Shown here one piece after another: positions 1 through 5,329 of a stretch of 5,329 bases of DNA. Positions within the stretch are counted from its first letter, which is position 1. Each line of letters opens with the position of its first letter. The notes under the pieces were generated by a model. It was given only the letters and a program-made list of their open reading frames with translations, was not told where the DNA came from and did not search any database. The translations under genes were made by a program, and so were the position numbers. Source of the DNA: Paracoccaceae bacterium (GTDB lineage: Bacteria; Pseudomonadota; Alphaproteobacteria; Rhodobacterales; Rhodobacteraceae); assembly GCA_023260935.1 (NCBI GenBank), contig JALQTL010000129.1, forward strand, positions 1 through 5,329, read 5' to 3'.

Positions 1-1580
1 CGACGAATGACATGGATACGGTCTATGGCGGCGACGGGAACGATACGATCTTCACCGGCGATGATGCCGACAGGGTCTTCGGCCGCGATGGCAATGATTA
101 TATCGATGGCGGGTTTGATAATGACTCGCTTTACGGCAATGCCGGGTTTGACACGATCATCGGTGACGAGGGCAATGACAGTATCGATGCAGGTGCGGGG
201 AATGACCTGATCTTCGGCGGGCGCGATTTCACCGCCGCTGATCCTGTCAACATCCCCAACGACGAAGGCGATCTGCGCCCCCTTAACGATGCCGATTTCA
301 TTACCGGCAACCATGGCGACGATACGATCTATGGCCTTGACGATGACGACACGCTGGATGGCGGCGACGGCAATGACCTGATCTTCGGCGGCAACGATGA
401 CGATATCGTGGGCGGTGGCGACGGCAACGATACCGGCTTTGGCGATGGTGGGAATGACTCTCTCTTTGGCGATGCGGGCGATGATGTGCTGGCTGGCGGC
501 GCGGGCGACGATCTGCTGGATGGCGGCATCGGCAGCGACAGCCTTTCGGGGGATGACGGCGACGATCTGCTGATTGGCGCCGATGGCGAAGATACCCTGG
601 ACGGCGGCAGCGGCGATGACACGCTGGAGGGCGGGGTTGGCAACGATACCCTGATCGCCGGCACGGGCGCCGACAGTCTTTATGGCGAATTCGGCCGTGA
701 TTTCATCGATCTGGGCAGCAACGGGCGGCCTGACGATCAGGGCGATCTGGCCTTTGGCGGCTTTGATGAAGACACGATCACCGGGGTTGGTATCGGCGAT
801 ACGGTCTTTGGCGGCGGCGATGGCGAATCTTCGGATCAGGATACGTTGATCCTGCGCGGGCCGAACGTGCGGGTTGTCGATCTGGTCACCGACAGCGACG
901 GCAACGGCTTTGATGGCACGGTAGAATTCCTTGCCGCTGACGGCAGGGTCAGCGGGACTGCAACTTTCACCAATATTGAAAACATCGAGACAATCGTGTG
1001 CTTTACACCCGGAACATTGATCGCCACCCCCAAGGGTGAAATTCCCGTTGAACAGCTGCGTGTGGGCGACAAGGTCGTCACCCGCGACAACGGGCTTCAG
1101 GAAATCCGCTGGATGGGCGCCAAGGATATGGGCTGGCATGATTTTGCCGCCAACCCGCATCTGCGCCCGATCCGCATCAGGGCGGGCAGCCTTGGCAATG
1201 GCCTGCCCGAGCGGGATCTGCTCCTGTCGCCCAACCACCGCCTGCTTGTCGCCAATGACCGCACCGCGCTTTACTTCGACGAGCATGAGGTTCTGGTGGC
1301 CGCCAAGCACCTGATCGGGGCCGAAGGGGCGACCCAGGTGGACTCTGTCGGCACCACCTACATCCACTTCATGTTCGACCAGCACGAGGTGGTTCTGTCG
1401 AACGGCGCCTGGACTGAAAGCTTCCAGCCGGGCGACTATTCGCTGAAGGGCCTTGGCAATGCGCAGCGGGCTGAACTGCTGGAACTGTTCCCCGAACTGG
1501 CCTCGCGCCCCGGACTGGAAGGCTATCAGGCCGCGCGCAAGACCCTGAAGAAGCACGAGGCGCTGCTTCTGGGCAGATAA
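1..1580 (+). CDS. RTX repeat protein with C-terminal Hint domain (5' partial)
   Basis: The 5' end is missing: the reading frame is open to the window edge (first full codon at base 3) and its first residues, TND, are the end of an RTX repeat, so the ATG at base 12 is internal. Residue numbers below count from that Met. Residues 1 to about 270 are degenerate GGxGxDxUx nonapeptides, which in known RTX proteins form Ca2+-binding parallel beta-rolls. They are broken around residues 70-100 by a non-repeat segment. A linker rich in beta-type residues (about 275-329) leads to a Hint_2-like domain starting at Cys330 (CFTPGT), with the conserved SPNHR block (His409) and YIHFMFDQHE block (Tyr450-Glu459). 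A tail with LLELFPELA and KKHEALLL follows. Cys330 is the only cysteine visible. By family, secretion by a type I system is likely; self-cleavage is possible but unproven. A terminator follows the TAA stop. The product is certain as a family, but its role is unknown. Confidence 0.93.
   Translation, partial: TNDMDTVYGGDGNDTIFTGDDADRVFGRDGNDYIDGGFDNDSLYGNAGFDTIIGDEGNDSIDAGAGNDLIFGGRDFTAADPVNIPNDEGDLRPLNDADFITGNHGDDTIYGLDDDDTLDGGDGNDLIFGGNDDDIVGGGDGNDTGFGDGGNDSLFGDAGDDVLAGGAGDDLLDGGIGSDSLSGDDGDDLLIGADGEDTLDGGSGDDTLEGGVGNDTLIAGTGADSLYGEFGRDFIDLGSNGRPDDQGDLAFGGFDEDTITGVGIGDTVFGGGDGESSDQDTLILRGPNVRVVDLVTDSDGNGFDGTVEFLAADGRVSGTATFTNIENIETIVCFTPGTLIATPKGEIPVEQLRVGDKVVTRDNGLQEIRWMGAKDMGWHDFAANPHLRPIRIRAGSLGNGLPERDLLLSPNHRLLVANDRTALYFDEHEVLVAAKHLIGAEGATQVDSVGTTYIHFMFDQHEVVLSNGAWTESFQPGDYSLKGLGNAQRAELLELFPELASRPGLEGYQAARKTLKKHEALLLGR
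3..830 (+). repeat. RTX nonapeptide-coding repeat array, first gene
   Basis: Degenerate 27-base (9-codon) units encode GGxGxDxUx-type nonapeptides, for example YGGDGNDTIF and DGGSGDDTLEGG. Typical codon strings are GGCGATGACACG and GGCAATGACCTG. The array is interrupted at about bases 225-300 by a non-repeat stretch (DFTAADP to DADFITGN), and becomes irregular after about base 700 (GSNGRPDDQGD). Such arrays are prone to length change by recombination. Confidence 0.85.
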
Positions 1581-1600
1581 ATCACACGGTTATGCAGCGT

Positions 1601-1627
1601 GATCAGGGGCCGGCGACGGGCCTGATC
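1601..1627 (+). repeat. Short inverted repeat after the first RTX-Hint gene
   Basis: GATCAGG at 1601-1607 is matched perfectly by CCTGATC at 1621-1627, with a 13-base GC-rich loop. It lies 20 bases after the TAA stop and just before the main terminator. There is no T-run after it, so it may be an mRNA 3'-end structure rather than a terminator by itself. Confidence 0.4.
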
Positions 1628-1631
1628 CCAC

Positions 1632-1667
1632 AGGAAAGGGGTTCCGGTTCCGGGGCCCCTTTCTTTT
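1632..1667 (+). terminator. Rho-independent terminator of the first RTX-Hint gene
   Basis: GAAAGGGG (1634-1641) pairs perfectly with CCCCTTTC (1656-1663), and the stem can extend by a G-T wobble and an A-T pair to 1632/1665. The 14-base loop is followed directly by TTTT at 1664-1667. It sits about 50 bases after the TAA stop of the upstream gene and is correctly oriented for it. It implies that the second RTX-Hint gene has its own promoter. Confidence 0.8.
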
Positions 1668-1726
1668 GATCCGGGGGGTGCCCTGCACGCATAGGGTGCG
1701 TTAAAAATCAGAAGTTTATGCCAAAG

Positions 1727-1747
1727 TTGTTTCTCTGACTGAAACAA
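1727..1747. promoter_or_regulatory. 21-bp palindrome, possible operator
   Basis: TTGTTTC (1727-1733) and GAAACAA (1741-1747) are perfect inverted 7-base arms separated by 7 bases. The site is AT-rich in an otherwise GC-rich region and lies about 100 bases upstream of the ATG at 1845, beyond the preceding terminator. This geometry fits a dimeric repressor or activator site. I do not recognise the motif as belonging to a specific regulator. There is no T-run, so it is not a standard terminator. Confidence 0.35.
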
Positions 1748-1844
1748 AACACGGCTTTGCCACCGTGCCGCCCCGATCCGCCAAAGTGACGCCTCTGTCG
1801 GTGTTTATGAAATTCTTGACAAAAGTATCGTCTGGTTAGGCCGC

Positions 1845-4415
1845 ATGGCGACGTTCAATGGTTCAAACGGCGGAAACAACATCACCGGCACCTCGTCGGC
1901 TGATGACGTATATGCCAATGGCGGCAACGATACGGTGCGCGCCGGGGCCGGGGACGATACGATCTTTGGCGGTACCGGCAATGACAGCCTTCTGGGCGAA
2001 ACCGGGAATGACATCATCTATGGCGAAGGCGGGTCGGACCGGCTGTTTGGCGGGGACGGGGATGATACGCTGGACGGGGGTACCGGAAATGACTCGCTGA
2101 ACGGCGGGGCGGGCAATGATCTGCTGATCGGCGGCGCCGGAACCGATACGATCATTGGCGGTGAAGGCATTGATACGGTTGATTATTCAGCCGAAGGCGC
2201 GGGCGTTACCGTCAACCTGGCCACGGGCAGCGCCAGCGGCGCCAGTGCCGGGACAGATATCCTTTCCCAGATCGAAAACGTCATTGCCACGGGCTTTGCC
2301 GATGCCATCACCGGGAACGCGGGTGACAATCTGATCGACGCGGGCGCCGGCGATGACACGGTCAGCGCCGGATCGGGCGACGATACGGTTCTGGGCGGCG
2401 CCGGCAATGATCAGATCGATGCGGGCGTCACCACGCTGCCCGCCAGCACGCCGCTGGATTTCAACTGGTCGCTGGCCGGCCCGGACGAGGCGAACATCGC
2501 CGGCGGGGTGACGCAGGATACCGGCGGCATCACCGTATCGGTAGGCTTCACCAATGACGGTGCAGCGACCGAATTTTCCATCGAATCCAGCAGTTCCATC
2601 TATGTCGCTTCGGGTGAGACGTTCAGCACCACCTCAAGCCTTTATCTTTACGGAACGGGTGGCAACCAGACTTCGACCACAACGATCGATTTCTCCTCGA
2701 ACCCCGGGTCCGGCTTCGCCGATGAGGTCGAGAATGTGCGCTTTCGTCTGGCCGATGTGGACCGGGTGGATGGCGCATGGGAAGATATCCTTACCATCCG
2801 CGCCTATGATGCCAACGGCAACCTGATCCCCGTCACGCTGACCGCGGCCGGGGCCGATATCGTTTCCGGCGGCACCGTGACGGCTGCGGAAGGCAACAAT
2901 GCCTCGACCGATGCGCAGGGATCTGTCCTTGTCACCGTCGCCGGCCCTGTCGCCCGGATCGAGATCGATTACGACAACGGCTTTACCAGCGGCCAGCTTG
3001 TGCAGGTATCGGACATCCAGTTCGATGCCATGCCAAGCGACGATGATTTCGTCGATGCCGGGGACGGGGATGATACCGTCACCGCTGGCCTTGGCGATGA
3101 CACGCTTCTGGGCGGTCTGGGCAACGATCAGCTGGACGGTGGGGCGGGGAATGACAGCCTGTCGGGCGGTGACGGGGCGGATCTGCTTTATGGTGGCCTT
3201 GGCGATGACACCCTGAATTTCGGGGCAGGGGATGACACGGTTTATGGCGGTGATGGCAATGACATCATCGATGACGCCCCCGGGATAAACCTTGCCGGGG
3301 TCAACCTGATCTATGCCGGGGCCGGCAATGACACCGTCTGGACCGGGTCTGGCAACGATACGATCTTCGGCGGTGACGGTGCCGACGTCCTTAGCGGCGA
3401 GGGGGATGATGATTTCATCTCGGGCGATGCCGGGGCGGATGCGCTCTTTGGCGGCGATGGCGCCGATGTGCTGGACGGCGGGGCAGATGATGACACGCTG
3501 TCGGGCGACGCGGGCAATGATCTGCTGTATGGCGGCGATGGTGCCGATGCCCTTTATGGGGGCGCCGGGTCTGACCAGTTGTTCGGCGGGGCAGGGCCCG
3601 ATTTTCTGGATGGCGGGGCGGATCAGGATACGATCTTTGGCGGCATCGGCGATACCGTCACCGGCGGCGGGTCTGGGCTGGATGAGGACGTGCTGGACCT
3701 GACGGCCTTTGGCAAGGCGCAGACCAACATCATCTTCGATCCCGGCAACCCTGAAAACGGCACGGTAGAGTTTCTGGATGCCGGCGGAAACGTCATTGGC
3801 ACGCTGACCTTCACCGATATCGAAAGGGTCGTGCCCTGCTTTACCCCCGGCACGCTGATTGCCACGCCCGAAGGGCCGCGCCCGGTGGAAAGCCTGCGCC
3901 CGGGTGATCTGGTGCTGACGCGCGACAGCGGGCTGCAACCGGTGCGGTGGGTGGGCCAGCGGCGCCTTGGCCTTGGCGATCTGATCGTGCGCCCGCATCT
4001 GCGCCCCATCCGCATCGCGGCCGATGCGCTTGGCAGCGGAATACCCTGCCGCGACATGCAGGTATCCCCCCAGCACCGCATGCTGATCGAAGGCCCCCGC
4101 CCCGAGATGCTGTTCGGCATGGGCGAGGTGCTGGTGGCCGCCCTGCACCTGACCGCGCTGCCCGGGGTGGCGCAGGAACTGACCGCGGGCGTTACCTATA
4201 TCCACCTGATGTTCGACCGGCACGAGATTGTTCTGGCCGATGGCTGCTGGACCGAAAGCTTTCAGCCCGGCCAGCAGGTCATCAAGGGGATGGAAGCCGC
4301 GCAGCGCGATGAGGTGCTGGAGCTTTTTCCCGAACTGGCGGGGGGCGATCTGGCCTATCCCGCGGCGCGGCCGTCCTTGCGCGCGCATGAGGCGCGTGTT
4401 CTGCTGGCGTCCTGA
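1845..4415 (+). CDS. RTX repeat protein with inserted beta-rich domain and C-terminal Hint domain
   Basis: Complete 856-residue protein. It starts MATFNGSNGGNN, the usual N-terminus of exported RTX proteins without a Sec signal peptide, which supports this ATG; the ribosome site is weak (TAGG, 4 bases away). Order of parts: RTX array (about 5-194, including the TVDYS...IENVIATGFADAITGN module seen in RTX exoproteins); an unrecognised, Ser/Thr-rich beta-type domain (about 196-397); a second RTX array (about 398-612); a linker ending FTDIERVVP; then a Hint_2-like domain from Cys665 (CFTPGT) with SPQHR (His744) and YIHLMFDRHE (Tyr785-Glu794); and a tail with VLELFPELA. All three cysteines (665, 735, 801) lie in the Hint region. 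Family knowledge suggests type I export, Ca2+-driven folding outside the cell and possible autoprocessing; adhesion or surface-layer roles would be guesses. It is a paralogue of the gene upstream and ends 4 bases from a convergent gene. Confidence 0.95.
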   Translation: MATFNGSNGGNNITGTSSADDVYANGGNDTVRAGAGDDTIFGGTGNDSLLGETGNDIIYGEGGSDRLFGGDGDDTLDGGTGNDSLNGGAGNDLLIGGAGTDTIIGGEGIDTVDYSAEGAGVTVNLATGSASGASAGTDILSQIENVIATGFADAITGNAGDNLIDAGAGDDTVSAGSGDDTVLGGAGNDQIDAGVTTLPASTPLDFNWSLAGPDEANIAGGVTQDTGGITVSVGFTNDGAATEFSIESSSSIYVASGETFSTTSSLYLYGTGGNQTSTTTIDFSSNPGSGFADEVENVRFRLADVDRVDGAWEDILTIRAYDANGNLIPVTLTAAGADIVSGGTVTAAEGNNASTDAQGSVLVTVAGPVARIEIDYDNGFTSGQLVQVSDIQFDAMPSDDDFVDAGDGDDTVTAGLGDDTLLGGLGNDQLDGGAGNDSLSGGDGADLLYGGLGDDTLNFGAGDDTVYGGDGNDIIDDAPGINLAGVNLIYAGAGNDTVWTGSGNDTIFGGDGADVLSGEGDDDFISGDAGADALFGGDGADVLDGGADDDTLSGDAGNDLLYGGDGADALYGGAGSDQLFGGAGPDFLDGGADQDTIFGGIGDTVTGGGSGLDEDVLDLTAFGKAQTNIIFDPGNPENGTVEFLDAGGNVIGTLTFTDIERVVPCFTPGTLIATPEGPRPVESLRPGDLVLTRDSGLQPVRWVGQRRLGLGDLIVRPHLRPIRIAADALGSGIPCRDMQVSPQHRMLIEGPRPEMLFGMGEVLVAALHLTALPGVAQELTAGVTYIHLMFDRHEIVLADGCWTESFQPGQQVIKGMEAAQRDEVLELFPELAGGDLAYPAARPSLRAHEARVLLAS
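1857..2426 (+). repeat. RTX repeat array 1 of the second gene
   Basis: Degenerate 9-codon units encode GGxGxDxUx repeats such as FGGTGNDSLLGETGND and LDGGTGNDSLNGGAGND. From about base 2160 to 2320 the regular repeats give way to a TVDYSAEGAGVTVNLATG...IENVIATG segment, a module commonly embedded in RTX arrays, after which repeats resume up to the inserted domain. Confidence 0.85.
3036..3680 (+). repeat. RTX repeat array 2 of the second gene
   Basis: Degenerate 9-codon units resume after the inserted domain, for example DAGDGDDTVTAGLGDDTLLGG in shorter overlapping units of GxGxD. There is one irregular stretch (DDAPGINLAGVNLIYAG, about bases 3268-3321). Later units often carry GADxL in place of GNDxL (GDGADVL, GDGADAL). 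The array ends at GGIGDTVTGGGSGLDED before the Hint linker. Confidence 0.85.
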
Positions 4416-4419
4416 TCCG

Positions 4420-5031
4420 CTATTGCGGGGGCGTGTCTGCTTTCCGGCGCCGCCAGTCAGCCCAGTCTTCCGGCGTATCCAGATCGGTGGTGGCATGATT
4501 GCCGGGCAGGGGCAGGAATTGCGTCTGGCTGGCATGGCGTTGCAACACCCGGCGGGCACCTTCGTCCCCATCCAGCGCCAGCAATTCCCCGCGCAACCAT
4601 GCCGGAAAGACCACCGGATGCCCGGGCTGACCGGCGGCCGATGTGGCCCGGATAATGGCATCGGGCCGGGCCTTGTGGGCTGCGGCCATGGCGGCCAGAT
4701 CCTCGGCATCGATCTCGGGCAGATCGGCCAGAAACAGCATCACCGGTGCCCCGGGCGGCAGGGCGGAAAGACCGGCCTTCAGGCTTTCGGCCATGCCGTC
4801 GGCGGCCCGCTCGGCGGTGACACAGGCCACGGGCAGGCCCGCGATTGCGGCATGGCGCAGCGGGCGGTCGGGGGGCAGCACCAGATGGGTGGGCAGGCCG
4901 GTTGCCAGCGCCAGCCGCACTTGCCGCCGCAAAAGCGGCTGGCCCGCGACGGGTTCCAGCAGTTTGTCGGCACCCCGCATGCGGCTGGCGCGGCCGGCGG
5001 CAAGGATCAGGATATGCAGGGTTTCGTTCAA
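4420..5031 (-). CDS. MocA/MobA-like nucleotidyltransferase (NTP_transf_3 family)
   Basis: Predicted 203-residue protein if started at TTG (5031-5029), the choice made here. Residues 10-25 (LAAGRASRMRGADKLL) form the nucleotide-binding loop of this family, in the LAAG form typical of MocA-like enzymes rather than the LAGG of MobA. GMAESLKAGL (79-88), LADLP (101-105, metal-binding Asp103), GHPVVF (137-142), LDGDEGAR (153-160) and DLDTPEDW (183-190) all fit molybdenum-cofactor cytidylyltransferase or related enzymes, which transfer a nucleotide from CTP or GTP to molybdopterin in the cytoplasm. The substrate cannot be told from sequence alone. An ATG at 5232 would add 67 low-complexity residues and would read through a terminator for the next gene, so it is unlikely. 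GGGG lies about 5 bases before the TTG as a possible ribosome site. No molybdoenzyme gene is visible beside it. Confidence 0.88.
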   Translation of the reverse strand: MNETLHILILAAGRASRMRGADKLLEPVAGQPLLRRQVRLALATGLPTHLVLPPDRPLRHAAIAGLPVACVTAERAADGMAESLKAGLSALPPGAPVMLFLADLPEIDAEDLAAMAAAHKARPDAIIRATSAAGQPGHPVVFPAWLRGELLALDGDEGARRVLQRHASQTQFLPLPGNHATTDLDTPEDWADWRRRKADTPPQ

Positions 5032-5188
5032 CCGGGCCCCTTTCGGTTTTTCCCCAGTCTGGCCCTGCGCAGGCGACGGCGGCAAGGGGGATCGCAGATT
5101 TGTGCCGAAAGAAGGGATCGAAGCCCCAAGGCCCGGCGCCAGATGCCGCCTCGGCCCACCGGATCGAAGTGGCCCCGGGGCGCGCAGC

Positions 5189-5217
5189 AGAAGAAGAAGG
5201 GGGGCCGTCTGCCCCCC
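5189..5217 (-). terminator. Rho-independent terminator for the minus-strand gene at the right edge
   Basis: GGGGGGC (5199-5205) and GCCCCCC (5211-5217) form a perfect 7-bp GC stem with a 5-base loop. Read on the minus strand, the stem is followed by the T-rich run TTCTTCTTCT (5198-5189). It begins 27 bases after the TGA of the gene ending at 5245. It separates that gene from the nucleotidyltransferase, which must therefore have its own promoter in 5032-5188; I see no convincing -35/-10 pair there. Confidence 0.75.
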
Positions 5218-5244
5218 CGAGGATTTATGCACAGATGAATGCGA

Positions 5245-5329
5245 TCAGGCGCGCTTGCGCCCGCCATCGTCCCACAGCGGGGCCAGGTGCACCCGGGCAG
5301 GGCGGCGTTCGCCAAGGATCTCGATCTCG
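5245..5329 (-). CDS. C-terminus of a probable GcvT-domain dehydrogenase (5' part outside window)
   Basis: On the minus strand the frame is open from the window edge to a TGA at 5247-5245 and gives 27-28 codons, containing IEILGERRPARVHLAPLWD and ending GRKRA. The pattern of a hydrophobic strand, GERRPARV, then PLWD and a basic end resembles the C-terminal barrel of GcvT-type aminomethyltransferase domains, as found in dimethylglycine or sarcosine dehydrogenase-like FAD enzymes. A clear terminator follows on the same strand, supporting a real gene end. The family assignment rests on few residues and is tentative. Confidence 0.6.
   Translation of the reverse strand, partial: EIEILGERRPARVHLAPLWDDGGRKRA

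Noticed and set aside
329..664. Minus-strand frame coding a Ser/Pro-rich protein
   Set aside because: It is the reverse complement of RTX repeats, which always gives Ser-Pro-rich pseudo-proteins.
1720..1787. GCCAAAGT direct repeat (1720-1727 and 1780-1787), exactly 60 bases apart
   Set aside because: An 8-base repeat is expected by chance at an appreciable rate in an intergenic region of this length, and there is no supporting symmetry or further copy.
1816..1821. TTGACA, a perfect -35 hexamer just before the second RTX-Hint gene
   Set aside because: A -10 box at normal spacing would fall at about 1839-1844 (GGCCGC), which is not AT-rich, and transcription would start after the ATG at 1845. 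It is probably a chance match or part of an unusual promoter I cannot define.
2634..4709. Minus-strand open frame of 691 codons antisense to the second RTX-Hint gene
   Set aside because: It is a by-product of the periodic GGC-GAT-GAC codon pattern and high GC. Its product has no domain logic, it overlaps a clearly real gene, and it crosses into the nucleotidyltransferase in another frame.
4228..5238. Plus-strand open frame of 336 codons
   Set aside because: It is antisense to the nucleotidyltransferase, whose family motifs are clear, and overlaps the end of the RTX-Hint gene in a different frame. The product is rich in Gly, Gln, Arg and Pro with no recognisable motif.
1..5329. CRISPR array, tRNA, rRNA, insertion sequence or attachment site
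   Set aside because: I looked for regular direct repeats with unique spacers, transposase motifs, terminal inverted repeats and tRNA-like structures. The only periodic DNA is the protein-coding RTX repeats.

Overview
The window has high GC content and looks like an alphaproteobacterium, probably Rhodobacteraceae. I infer this from the combination of GC-rich codon use, RTX (Ca2+-binding nonapeptide) proteins ending in a Hint_2-type domain, a MocA/MobA-like nucleotidyltransferase, and the tail of a probable GcvT-domain oxidoreductase. The lineage is inference; the protein architectures are read directly.

Layout. (1) Bases 1-1580, + strand: the 3' part of an RTX-Hint gene whose 5' end lies outside the window. 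(2) Bases 1581-1844: an intergenic stretch with a short stem-loop, a strong rho-independent terminator and, further on, an AT-rich 21-bp perfect palindrome about 100 bases before the next start codon. (3) Bases 1845-4415, + strand: a complete 856-residue RTX-Hint paralogue, with an unrecognised domain of about 200 residues placed between two RTX arrays. (4) Bases 4420-5031, - strand: a MocA-like NTP transferase, most likely starting at TTG, convergent with gene (3) and only 4 bases from it. (5) Bases 5032-5244: spacer containing a clear minus-strand terminator. (6) Bases 5245-5329, - strand: the last 27 codons of a gene resembling the C-terminus of GcvT-domain dehydrogenases.

How they fit together. 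The two RTX-Hint proteins are tandem paralogues. Their Hint regions are about 56% identical by hand count, and both have the same order: Asp/Gly-rich Ca2+-binding repeats, a short beta-rich linker, a Hint domain starting at CFTPGT, and a conserved C-terminal tail. Neither gene shows a transporter or processing partner in this window. From family knowledge they are likely exported by a type I system and fold in Ca2+ outside the cell; whether the Hint domain self-cleaves is unknown. The two minus-strand genes look like ordinary metabolic genes, separated from each other by a terminator and with no evident link to the RTX pair. The most interesting parts are the paired Hint proteins with very few cysteines, the inserted domain of the second protein, and the palindrome upstream of it.
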